From contig DVLD01000056.1 of NCBI GenBank assembly GCA_018715725.1, positions 1 through 33,413 of the forward strand: a stretch of DNA of 33,413 nucleotides, read 5' to 3'. Both the position numbers and the translations under genes were made by a program. Below, piece by piece: positions 1-8,202 of the stretch. Position 1 is the stretch's first letter; each line of letters opens with the position of its first letter. The notes beneath the pieces were generated by a model. That model had not been told where the DNA came from. It did not search any database and saw only the letters and a list, made by a program, of their open reading frames with translations. The stretch comes from Candidatus Aveggerthella excrementigallinarum (GTDB lineage: Bacteria > Actinomycetota > Coriobacteriia > Coriobacteriales > Eggerthellaceae).

Positions 1-1277
1 GCCGCGTAGCGCACGCGCTTGGCGTTCTTGCGCAGCGTGTGCACCGCGTCAGCGTCGGCGAAGTCCACCGTCTCGAAGCCTTCGTCCACGCCGCGCGCCA
101 TGTCGTCGAAGCGAGCTTGGGCAGCATCGGGTTCGATGCCCCACCGCCTTACGGCGCGCGTCCAGGGCAGGCGCTTCACGCCTGCGCGCACGCGCTCGAG
201 CGCCGCCCGCGCCTCAGCGCCGCCGAGGAACGCAACCACGCGGTCGCGCTCCGCCTCGCGCGCGGTGCGCACGGCGGCAACGAGCTCGCCGGTGGGAAGG
301 GGCAGCTCAGCAGCCTGTTTCATGAGCACGTCGTACTCGCGCAGGCGCGAGGTCTCGATCACGACGGCGCGCAGGTCGCGCTGCAGGGCCTTGTGGCGCT
401 TGCGGTCAAGAAACGGCGCGGCAAACGCAAGCAGGCTGCGCAACGTGCGGATGGACACGCGCAGCTTATGGAGCGTCTCTGGCTCGTCCGGGTCGGCCAA
501 GAAGACGCCCAGGCGCGCCTCGACCGTCTCATCCCACGCACGCACGACTTCCTGGATGACCGCGCGCGTCTTCCAGCACTGGGAGCGCGGCCCTTGGACG
601 AACCAGAGCAGGCGTGGCTGCTCGCCACGGGCGCCGGACGCGGCGTCGAGCGGTGCCGTTGCGGGCGCCGCCTCGCATGGTGGCACGGCGTCATCCCTTT
701 GATCAGCAGCTGCGCCGTCAGGCACGACGTCGAAGTAGCCGACCTCCTCTTCGGCCAGGCTGCACTCGGCGGGCGCGACCTCGCGCGCGAACCAGTCTTC
801 GACACGTCGCGGCAAACGCACTGCCGCGACCGCACCGGTGGCGCAGTCAATCCGCGCGCCGCACAAACACGCAAGCGCATCCTCCACGAACGGGTTATGC
901 CCCACCACAATGACGCACGACGCGTTCGTTTCCGCCAGCTCCGCGCAAAATGCCGCAAAGTCCTGCCGCGCCAAGCAGTCGTGCTCGTCGACGGGGATGT
1001 CAGCCTTGGCGATTCTAGTGTACGCGCGCACGACCTCGTCGGCCGTTTGGCGCGTGCGCGCCGTGGGGCTGACCCACAGCTCGACCGGCGCTGCTCCGTC
1101 GAGCGCGCTCTCCTGTGCCTCCGCGAACAGCCCCTTCGCAAGCTTCGCGGACTTCGGCAGCCATGCGCGCAAGGCTTGCCTACCCGCCTTTGTGAGCGTG
1201 CGCTCTTCGTCCGGCAGCCCCAAATCACGCGACTGCGCCTTGCCATGTCTGATGAAGATTACCGTGCGTGCTGCCAT
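1..1277 (-). CDS. SixA/histidine phosphatase domain fused to CHAD domain protein (C-terminus off window)
   Basis: Manual minus-strand translation from ATG at 1277: MAARTVIFIRHGKAQSRDLGLPDEERTLTKAGRQA... with RHG phosphohistidine motif and VVGHNP; after ~200 aa a CHAD-like segment (EPETLHKLRVSIRTLRSLLAF...RKRHKALQRDLRAVVIETSRLREYDVL...VHTLRKNAKRVRYAA). Open at position 1, so absent from the ORF track. Confidence 0.85.
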   Translation of the reverse strand, partial: MAARTVIFIRHGKAQSRDLGLPDEERTLTKAGRQALRAWLPKSAKLAKGLFAEAQESALDGAAPVELWVSPTARTRQTADEVVRAYTRIAKADIPVDEHDCLARQDFAAFCAELAETNASCVIVVGHNPFVEDALACLCGARIDCATGAVAAVRLPRRVEDWFAREVAPAECSLAEEEVGYFDVVPDGAAADQRDDAVPPCEAAPATAPLDAASGARGEQPRLLWFVQGPRSQCWKTRAVIQEVVRAWDETVEARLGVFLADPDEPETLHKLRVSIRTLRSLLAFAAPFLDRKRHKALQRDLRAVVIETSRLREYDVLMKQAAELPLPTGELVAAVRTAREAERDRVVAFLGGAEARAALERVRAGVKRLPWTRAVRRWGIEPDAAQARFDDMARGVDEGFETVDFADADAVHTLRKNAKRVRYA

Positions 1278-1486
1278 GGGAGCCCCCTTTTCCGCGGTTC
1301 TTCGCTTTGCCCCATTCTACCCGCCCACCATCAAGACCAGGCAACGGGACGGCAACCGAACATGGTCGTTAGACGGCGGGATTCCGCGTCAATGCCGTCG
1401 ATTGCGCGATGACGGCACGCGGCGCTTTCGCGCGACCAAATAACATGCCAGCAGGCGTGCTGCCCGCGCATCGGTGGTTTCGCTGC

Positions 1487-2689
1487 CTACTTGTCGCCCG
1501 CGCGCAACGCATCGGTCCGCTTCATCGGGCGAATCATGAGCGCGCCGCACAGCACGAACGCCACGATGGCGAACGCCGCCCCCACGTACCCGACGGACGC
1601 GATGCCACTCGCCGCCACCACCAAGCCGCCAATCTGCGTGCCCCCGCTGATGCCGAGGTTGAACAGGCCTGAGTAGATGGACATGGCGACCGCCGAGGCG
1701 TCCGACGGCGCGTACTTGAGCACCTCCGCCTGGAACGCCACGTTAAACGCGGTGTAGCACATGCCCCACAGCACGCAGCACGCGAACGCCGTGCCAAATG
1801 CGGACGCGGCGACACCCAGCAGCCCCAGCGCCGCGGCGACGCCCAGGATGGTGCAGCGCAGGAACGCGAAGCGCGCGCTGCCGTACAAGCGCGAGAAGAG
1901 CGCGCTGCCCGCGATGCCCGCCGCGCCGTAGACGCACAGCACCGTCGTGACAAGCCCCTCCGGCATGCCTGCCACCTGCAGCAAGAACGGCTCGATGTAG
2001 CTGTACCCCACGAAGTGCGCGCCTGCCAAGACGACCGTCACCACGAAGATGCCCACGAGCGGACGAACACGGAACAGCCCCGGCAGCTCTTTCACGCCGA
2101 AGCGCTTGCCTGCCGGCATCTTCGGCAGCGTGCGCCACAAATACGCAAGCGCCACGAACGCTGCCACCGCCACGCACGCGAACGTCATGCGCCAGCCGAG
2201 CGCAAGGCCGATGGAGCGGCCGAGCGGCAGGCCGCATACCACCGCGACGGCGGAGCCAGTGGCGATGCAGCTGAGCGCAAGCGAGCTGCGCCGATAGTCG
2301 ACGGCGTACACCGCCATGGGCGAGGCGATGGACCAGAACACCGCGTGCGCGCTCGCCACCACCAGGCGCGCGCCCACGAGCAGCGCGAAGCTCGGCGCCA
2401 CTGCCGAAAGCAGCTGCCCGAGGCCGAACACGCCGATCACCGCAAGCATGAGCCCTTTGAACGCGAACCGCGAAGCAAGCATCATGAGCGGCAGCGACAA
2501 CACGAGCACCGCAAGCGCGTACACCGAGATCATGACGCCGGCATCCGCCTCGGTCATGGAGAAGTCCGCCGCGATGTCCACGAGCAGGCCGATGGGCATG
2601 AACTCGGAGGTGTTCATCATGAACGCCGAGAACGCAAGCCCCATGAGCGGAAGCCACTCCCGTGCCGTCATGCCGCCTTTCCCTGCCAT
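1487..2689 (-). CDS. MFS transporter, DHA1/AraJ-like drug or sugar efflux family
   Basis: ORF 1487..2746; likely start at MAGKGGMTAREWLPLMGLAFSAFMMNTSEFMPIGLL; about 12 hydrophobic segments. Confidence 0.88.
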   Translation of the reverse strand: MAGKGGMTAREWLPLMGLAFSAFMMNTSEFMPIGLLVDIAADFSMTEADAGVMISVYALAVLVLSLPLMMLASRFAFKGLMLAVIGVFGLGQLLSAVAPSFALLVGARLVVASAHAVFWSIASPMAVYAVDYRRSSLALSCIATGSAVAVVCGLPLGRSIGLALGWRMTFACVAVAAFVALAYLWRTLPKMPAGKRFGVKELPGLFRVRPLVGIFVVTVVLAGAHFVGYSYIEPFLLQVAGMPEGLVTTVLCVYGAAGIAGSALFSRLYGSARFAFLRCTILGVAAALGLLGVAASAFGTAFACCVLWGMCYTAFNVAFQAEVLKYAPSDASAVAMSIYSGLFNLGISGGTQIGGLVVAASGIASVGYVGAAFAIVAFVLCGALMIRPMKRTDALRAGDK

Positions 2690-2751
2690 GCGCGCCCCTT
2701 TCTGCCGCGTCGTCCCTTTCGCAAACGGCCTGCGATTATAGCGCACGAAAA

Positions 2752-2779
2752 AGCGGGCGGGGCCTGCGCCCCGCCCGCT
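2752..2779 (-). terminator. Rho-independent terminator downstream of cupin gene
   Basis: Perfect 12-bp stem AGCGGGCGGGGC/GCCCCGCCCGCT with 4-nt loop; on the minus strand followed by TTTTTCG. Confidence 0.85.
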
Positions 2780-2824
2780 CCACGCGCGCGTTCGCGAACT
2801 CTCCGCGCGGCATGCGCCACGCGT

Positions 2825-3262
2825 TTACCGGACCGCCGCGTACTGCTCGTCGTCCACCGGCTCGAGCCACTCGTTCGTGGCGCCCTCGACCGGCTCGGAG
2901 AAGGCGATGTGCGACATCCAACTGTCCGCCGCCGCACCATGCCAGTGTTTGACCTCCGGCGGGATGTTGATGACGGTGCCCGGCACAAGCGCCACGGCTG
3001 GCTTGCCCCATTCCTGGTACCAGCCGCGGCCGCCCATCACGATGAGGATTTGGCCGGCGCCATGGTGCACATGCCAGTTGTTGCGGCACCCCGGCTCGAA
3101 GGTGACGTTGCTCACGAACACCCGGTCGGTGGTGAGCGGCGCCAGGTAACTCTGCCCGATGAAATACTGCGCGTAGGCGTCATTCGGGTCGCCGATCGGG
3201 AAGGCCATGCCCTCGCCCAGGCTGGCCTTCGCCTCCGCCATCTTCTGCTCATCCATGCTCAT
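2825..3262 (-). CDS. Cupin-domain protein
   Basis: MSMDEQKMAEAKASLGEGMAFPIGDPNDAYAQYFIGQSYLAPL...NNWHVHHGAGQILIVMGGRGWYQEWGKPAVALVPGTVINIPPEVKHWHGA; cupin His motifs. AAAGGAGC Shine-Dalgarno upstream; start may be 3262 or 3256. Confidence 0.88.
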   Translation of the reverse strand: MSMDEQKMAEAKASLGEGMAFPIGDPNDAYAQYFIGQSYLAPLTTDRVFVSNVTFEPGCRNNWHVHHGAGQILIVMGGRGWYQEWGKPAVALVPGTVINIPPEVKHWHGAAADSWMSHIAFSEPVEGATNEWLEPVDDEQYAAVR

Positions 3263-3387
3263 GCTCCTTTCGTTTCCCGCGAACGCCCCGGATGCGCTCG
3301 CAAAGCTTGACCCGTGCTGACGGGCTCGCGATGTGTTGACAAGGATCCGCCGGAACCCCCGGCGGCGACGTTCGGGGTCAATCGGCA

Positions 3388-4125
3388 TTACCCCTGCGCC
3401 TTCGCCGCCGCGTCCACGCAGGCAAGCGCATTCAGGCTGCGCGGGTAGCCCACGTAGGGCAGGCACTGGTGCACGACGGCGTACAGGAGCGACTTGTCGT
3501 TGCCCATGCTCAGATTGCCGCCGGCGTGCGCGGTCAGCTGCGGCTCGCAACCGCCCTGCGCCGCCAGGTAGCAGAACGTGACCAGCTCTCGCTCTGCCAG
3601 CGTGAGCCCGCCGCGCGTGTAGTAGTCGCCGAAGCAGTTCTCCGCAAGCCAGCGGTTCACGACCGCGCGCTCTTCAGGGCACTTCTCCCAACTGCCGCGC
3701 ATGCCTTCGCCGAAGATGTCGACCTGCGCCTGGTTGCCCTTCTGCAAGCGGTCGTCCGCCGAGGTCGTCCCTTGCGCTTCGAGCGGCAGCCTCACGCCGC
3801 GTGACGCGAAGACGTCGTTCATGACGCCCACGAACGGCAGCACGCGACCGATGCCGAGGTAGTCCACCGCCTGGTAGACCACCTCGCGCAGCTCGAGGGG
3901 CGTCACGCCCCCATCCAGGATACCCGGCAGCTCGGCGCGGAACGCATCGATGCCCTGGCATCCCAGCAGCGTGGCGGCCACGCACAGCCCGCGCGTGCGC
4001 TCCGGCAGCCGCACCGCCTCTTCCTGCCGCGCTTCGCTCACGAACCTGCTGACAATGCCCGCCAGTTCGGGGTCGGTCTGGACAATGTCCGCGCACACGC
4101 CTGCCACGGCCTCTTGTTCCACCAT
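3388..4125 (-). CDS. Carboxymuconolactone decarboxylase (CMD) family protein, two-domain
   Basis: 245 aa; LPERTRGLCVAATLLGCQGIDAFRAELPGILDGGVTPLELREVVYQAVDYLGIGRVLPF and LTLAERELVTFCYLAAQGGCEPQLTAHAGGNLSMGNDKSLLYAVVHQCLPYVGYPRSLNAL, both CMD-like. Confidence 0.87.
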   Translation of the reverse strand: MVEQEAVAGVCADIVQTDPELAGIVSRFVSEARQEEAVRLPERTRGLCVAATLLGCQGIDAFRAELPGILDGGVTPLELREVVYQAVDYLGIGRVLPFVGVMNDVFASRGVRLPLEAQGTTSADDRLQKGNQAQVDIFGEGMRGSWEKCPEERAVVNRWLAENCFGDYYTRGGLTLAERELVTFCYLAAQGGCEPQLTAHAGGNLSMGNDKSLLYAVVHQCLPYVGYPRSLNALACVDAAAKAQG

Positions 4126-4164
4126 GTTCGCCTTCCTTTCGCACAGGCCCTACCGTCCGAAGCG

Positions 4165-4195
4165 ATGCTAGGCCTTGGAGCAAGCTCAAAGTCAA
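4165..4195 (-). promoter_or_regulatory. Candidate MerR-family-type promoter/operator of the CMD-cupin transcript
   Basis: Minus strand TTGACT - 19-bp spacer - TAGCAT; spacer region carries dyad CTTTGAGC-TT-GCTCCAAG (7/8 symmetric), at 4174-4191. Confidence 0.6.
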
Positions 4196-4229
4196 CACGA
4201 AAACGCGCCATTTTTTGCCCGGACGCACG

Positions 4230-4264
4230 ACGGCCCGGGAGGGCATGCCGCCGTCCCGGGCCGT
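4230..4264 (-). terminator. Hairpin downstream of leuB (terminator-like, no clear U-tract)
   Basis: Perfect 11-bp stem ACGGCCCGGGA/TCCCGGGCCGT, 13-nt loop, 24 bp after leuB stop. Confidence 0.5.
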
Positions 4265-4287
4265 TCCCTGCGCTGGATCGTGCTCGC

Positions 4288-5397
4288 CTACAGGCGCTCA
4301 ACCACCAGATCGCCCATCTTGACCGTGCCGACCACGTGGTCGTCCGGCGTGTCCGGGCTCTTGATGTCGCCCGTGCGCCAACCTTCGTCGAGCACGGCAG
4401 CCACCGCGCGGTTGACGTCGTCCGCCGCCTCGTTCATGCCGAAGCTGTAGCGCAGCATCATCTCGACGGAGAGAATCTGCGCAAGCGGGTTCGCGACGCC
4501 CTGGCCGGCGATGTCCGGCGCGCTGCCGTGGCTCGGCTCGTAGAGCGCGGTGCCGTCGCCCAGGCTGGCGCTTGCCAGCATGCCGAGCGACCCGGTGATC
4601 TGGGCCGCCTCGTCAGAGAGGATATCCCCGAACATGTTCTCCGTCACCACGACGTCGAAGTCGGCCGGACGGTTGATGAGCTGCATGGCGGTGTTGTCCA
4701 CCAGCAAGTCCTCCAACTCCACGTCCGGGTAGTCTGCGTCATGCACGCGGTGCACGATCTCGCGCCACAGGCGGCTCGTCTCGAGCACGTTCGCCTTGTC
4801 CACGCTCGTGACCTTGCCGCGGCGCGTGCGCGCGGCTTCGAATGCCTGGCGCGCAATGCGCTCGATCTCGTACTCGCGGTACTCCAGCGTGTCGTAAGCG
4901 CGCTGGCCGCGAGCGCCGTTCGCGCCGGCGCCCTCTTCGTCGTAGAAGCGCTCACGACGCCCGAAGTACAAGCCGCCCGTGAGCTCGCGCACGATGACCA
5001 GGTCCACGCCGTCGATGACCTCGGGCTTCAGCGTGGAAGCGCCAGCGAGGGCGTTGAAGATCTTCACCGGGCGCAGGTTCGTGTACAGGCCGAGCGCCTT
5101 GCGGATGCCAAGCAGGCCCTGCTCCGGACGCGGCTTCTCCGGGTCGGTCGTGTCCCACTTCGGGCCGCCCACGGCGGCCAGCAGCACGGCGTCGGACGCG
5201 TTCGCCGCCTCCAGCGTCTCCTGCGGCAGCGCGGTGCCGGTGGCGTCGATGGCAGCGCCGCCCAGCAGCGCTTCGGTGTACTCGAACGCGACATCGTACT
5301 TCGCGCCCAGCGCGTCGAGCACCTTCACGGCTTCAGCGATGATCTCCGGCCCGATGCCGTCGCCCGGCAGCAGGCAGATTTTGTAGGTGGCGGTCAT
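4288..5397 (-). CDS. leuB: 3-isopropylmalate dehydrogenase
   Basis: 369 aa; [30 protein letters not shown]...[15 protein letters not shown]...[33 protein letters not shown]; adjacent to leuCD. Confidence 0.97.
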   Translation of the reverse strand: MTATYKICLLPGDGIGPEIIAEAVKVLDALGAKYDVAFEYTEALLGGAAIDATGTALPQETLEAANASDAVLLAAVGGPKWDTTDPEKPRPEQGLLGIRKALGLYTNLRPVKIFNALAGASTLKPEVIDGVDLVIVRELTGGLYFGRRERFYDEEGAGANGARGQRAYDTLEYREYEIERIARQAFEAARTRRGKVTSVDKANVLETSRLWREIVHRVHDADYPDVELEDLLVDNTAMQLINRPADFDVVVTENMFGDILSDEAAQITGSLGMLASASLGDGTALYEPSHGSAPDIAGQGVANPLAQILSVEMMLRYSFGMNEAADDVNRAVAAVLDEGWRTGDIKSPDTPDDHVVGTVKMGDLVVERL

Positions 5398-5407
5398 GCT
5401 TCCTCCC

Positions 5408-5905
5408 TTACTTCAGCCCCAGGACTTCGCGGGTGCGGTTCACCAGGCCGCCCTTCTCGATGATCTCGCGGATGAACGGCGGGAACGGGTGCGCCTGGAA
5501 CACAGCACCCGTGGTCTCGTCGGTGATGACGCCGGTGTCGGCGTCAACCTTCACCACGTCACCCTGCTTGATGGCGTCCACAGCCTCGGGGCACTCCATG
5601 ATGGGCAGGCCGATGTTGATGGAATTGCGGTAGAAGATGCGCGCGAAGCTCTTTGCGATGACGCACGACACGCCCGCCGCCTTGATGCAGAGGGGTGCGT
5701 GCTCGCGCGAAGAGCCGCAGCCGAAGTTCTCTTCCGCCACCAGGATGTCGCCCGGGGCAACGTTCCGCACGAAGTCGGCGTCCAGATCCTCCAGGCAATG
5801 CTTCGTCAGCTCTGCCGGATCGGAGGTGTTCAGATAGCGCGCAGGGATGATGACGTCAGTGTCGATATCGCGCCCATAGCGGTGCGCGGTGCCTTTGAAT
5901 TCCAT
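5408..5905 (-). CDS. leuD: 3-isopropylmalate dehydratase small subunit
   Basis: 165 aa; [34 protein letters not shown]...[16 protein letters not shown]. Confidence 0.96.
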   Translation of the reverse strand: MEFKGTAHRYGRDIDTDVIIPARYLNTSDPAELTKHCLEDLDADFVRNVAPGDILVAEENFGCGSSREHAPLCIKAAGVSCVIAKSFARIFYRNSINIGLPIMECPEAVDAIKQGDVVKVDADTGVITDETTGAVFQAHPFPPFIREIIEKGGLVNRTREVLGLK

Positions 5906-5921
5906 GACGGTCTCCTCTCAG

Positions 5922-5954
5922 AATGTGAAAAAGTGCCTGACCCTTTTTCACATT
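5922..5954. repeat. Palindromic element AATGTGAAAAAG-tgcctgacc-CTTTTTCACATT between leuC and leuD
   Basis: Perfect 12-bp inverted repeat (5922-5933/5943-5954) with 9-nt loop; the distal arm overlaps the leuC stop codon (5953-5955). Confidence 0.85.
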
Positions 5955-7218
5955 ACAGGTCTTCCGGAAGGGCAAGGTGACCCGCCACGGCGGACGCGGC
6001 GGCCACGGCCGGGTTCGACAGGTACACTTCGGACGTCGGGTCGCCCATGCGGCCGACGAAGTTGCGGTTCGTGGTGGCCACACAGCGCTCGCCTGCCGCG
6101 AGGATGCCCATGTAGCCGCCCAGGCACGGACCGCACGTGGGCGTGGACACGGCGCAATTGGCGTCCAGGAAGACCTCCATCAGGCCCTCCTCGATGCACT
6201 GGCGGTACACCAGCTGGGTGGCCGGGATGACGATGCAGCGCACGTTCGGGTGGACCTTCCGACCGCGCAGCACTTCCGCCGCCTGGCGCATGTCCTCGAT
6301 ACGGCCGTTCGTGCAGCTGCCGATGACGGCCTGGTCGATCGCGATATCGCGGGACTCGGCCACCGGATGCGCGTTGGACGGCAGGTGCGGCCAGCTGACC
6401 ATGACCGGGATGTCCTCGGCCTTGATCCGGTAGACGTGCGCGTACTCCGCATCGGCGTCAGAGTGGTACTCCACGCCCGGGCGCTCCATGCGGCCCTGCA
6501 TATAAGCGCGCGTGACGTCGTCCACCTCAATGATGCCGGCCTTGCCGCCCGCCTCGATGGCCATGTTGGAGATGGCGAGGCGGCCTTCCATGGACAGGCT
6601 GCGGATGGCGCTGCCCGTGAACTCCATGGCCTTGTACAGCGCGCCGTCCACGCCGATCATGCCGATGATGTAGAGGATGATGTCCTTGCCGGTGACACCC
6701 GGGCGCAGCTCGCCCTCGATCTCGAACTTGAGCGATTCCGGCACCTTGAACCATGCGCGGCCGGTGGCAAAGCCCACCGCGGCGTCCGTGGAGCCCACGC
6801 CCGTGGAGAACGCGCCGAGCGCTCCGTAGGTGCAGGTGTGCGAGTCCGCACCGATGATGAGGTCGCCGGCGGCCACGACGCCCTGCTCGGGCAGCAGCGC
6901 ATGCTCGACGCCCATGCAGCCGACCTCGTAGTAGTGCGCGATGCCCTGCTCGCGCGCGAAATCGCGCAGCATCTTGGTCTGCTCGGCGCTTTTGATGTCC
7001 TTGTTCGGCGCGTAATGGTCGGGCACGAGGGCAATCTTCGCGGCGTCGAAGACGCGCTCGGCGCCAATCTTGCGGAACTCCTTGATGGCGATGGGGCCCG
7101 TGATGTCGTTGGCGAGCACCAGGTCCAGATCGCACTCGATGAGCTGGCCCGGAACGACCTCGTCCAAGCCCGCGTGGGCCGCCAAGATCTTCTCGGCGAT
7201 GGTCATGGGACGCGGCAT
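5953..7218 (-). CDS. leuC: 3-isopropylmalate dehydratase large subunit
   Basis: Start at MPRPMTIAEKILAAHAGLDEVVPGQLIECDLDLVLANDITGP...GADSHTCTYGALGAFSTGVGSTD...VIGSCTNGRIEDMR; 421 aa. Confidence 0.96.
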   Translation of the reverse strand: MPRPMTIAEKILAAHAGLDEVVPGQLIECDLDLVLANDITGPIAIKEFRKIGAERVFDAAKIALVPDHYAPNKDIKSAEQTKMLRDFAREQGIAHYYEVGCMGVEHALLPEQGVVAAGDLIIGADSHTCTYGALGAFSTGVGSTDAAVGFATGRAWFKVPESLKFEIEGELRPGVTGKDIILYIIGMIGVDGALYKAMEFTGSAIRSLSMEGRLAISNMAIEAGGKAGIIEVDDVTRAYMQGRMERPGVEYHSDADAEYAHVYRIKAEDIPVMVSWPHLPSNAHPVAESRDIAIDQAVIGSCTNGRIEDMRQAAEVLRGRKVHPNVRCIVIPATQLVYRQCIEEGLMEVFLDANCAVSTPTCGPCLGGYMGILAAGERCVATTNRNFVGRMGDPTSEVYLSNPAVAAASAVAGHLALPEDL

Positions 7219-7305
7219 GTGCGCACTCCTTCGTCTTGCGGTACACGACGGGCGGAGCCGGCCCCTTGCGCCGCAGCCGGCGCGCGGAATCGCCCGGCTC
7301 CGCCC

Positions 7306-7357
7306 TCCTTGGAAACCCGCCCATTGTAGCACTCGGAAATTCGCGATTTTCCAAGGA
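7306..7357 (-). promoter_or_regulatory. Candidate leuCDB promoter/operator region
   Basis: Minus-strand -10-like TACAAT (7323-7328) flanked by 10-bp inverted repeat TCCTTGGAAA (7306-7315)/TTTCCAAGGA (7348-7357) and near-palindrome GGAAATTCGCGATTTTCC (7335-7352). Confidence 0.5.
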
Positions 7358-7506
7358 ACGCCGTCCGCAATACGCGCGAAACAGAAGGGCCGGGCCAATA
7401 CGGCAACGCGCCCGCGCCACGATGCCGCACGCAGCACGGAATCGCGCGCAGCACACGGCGCGCGCTCAGAGCGCTCGGCGTGCTCGGCGGCAAGACGGCC
7501 TGGCGC

Positions 7507-8202
7507 CTACTCCCCCACGAAGCGATACCCGACGCCCACTTCGGTGGCGATGAACCGCGGCGTGGCGGGCTTGTCGCCGAGCTTGCGGCGCAACGACGCC
7601 ATGATCACGCGAAGGGTCTTGTAGCCGTCGGCCGCCGGGTATCCCCAGACCGCGCTTTGGATGAACCGGTGTGTGAGCGCCTTGCCGCGGTTCTCCACCA
7701 TGACCGTGAGCAGGCGGTATTCGTAAGGGGTCAGGTGCACGGGCTCGCCGTCGAGCGTCACCGCGCGCGCGTCCTGGTCGACCCGCAGGCCGTCGACTTC
7801 GAAGACCGCGGGCAGCGCGGCGCCGTGCCGTTCGCTCTCCCGATGGCGCAGCGCCACGCGGATGCGCGCGAACAGCTCCGCCATGCTGAACGGCTTCACC
7901 ACGTAGTCGTCCGCGCCGGCATCGAGCGCCCGCACCTTCTGTTCGTCCTGCGTTCGCGCCGTGACCACGATGACCGGCGTGCTGCCCACCGCGCGGACGC
8001 GCGCAAGCACGTCCATGCCGTCGCAGTCGGGGAGCCCCATGTCCAACAGCACCAAGGACGGGGCGTTCGCCTCAACGAGCGCAAGGGCGGCAGCGCCCGT
8101 GCTCGCCTCGGAGACGCGATAGCCTTCGGTGCGCAGGGAGATCTTCAGCAGCCGCCTGATGGTGTCGTCGTCTTCCACGACGAGGATCTCATCGTCCGCC
8201 AT
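7507..8202 (-). CDS. kdpE: KdpE-like OmpR-family response regulator
   Basis: MADDEILVVEDDDTIRRLLKISLRTEGYRVSEA...LVLLDMGLPDCDGMDVL...VVTARTQDEQKVRALDAGADDYVVKPFSMAELFARIR...HLTPYEYRLLTVMVENRGKALTHRFI; 231 aa. Confidence 0.9.
   Translation of the reverse strand: MADDEILVVEDDDTIRRLLKISLRTEGYRVSEASTGAAALALVEANAPSLVLLDMGLPDCDGMDVLARVRAVGSTPVIVVTARTQDEQKVRALDAGADDYVVKPFSMAELFARIRVALRHRESERHGAALPAVFEVDGLRVDQDARAVTLDGEPVHLTPYEYRLLTVMVENRGKALTHRFIQSAVWGYPAADGYKTLRVIMASLRRKLGDKPATPRFIATEVGVGYRFVGE

Noticed and set aside
39-1412. Plus-strand 457-aa ORF and the minus 359..1246 ORF
   Set aside because: Both are out of frame with the SixA-CHAD coding frame, which is open at the left edge and therefore missing from the track.
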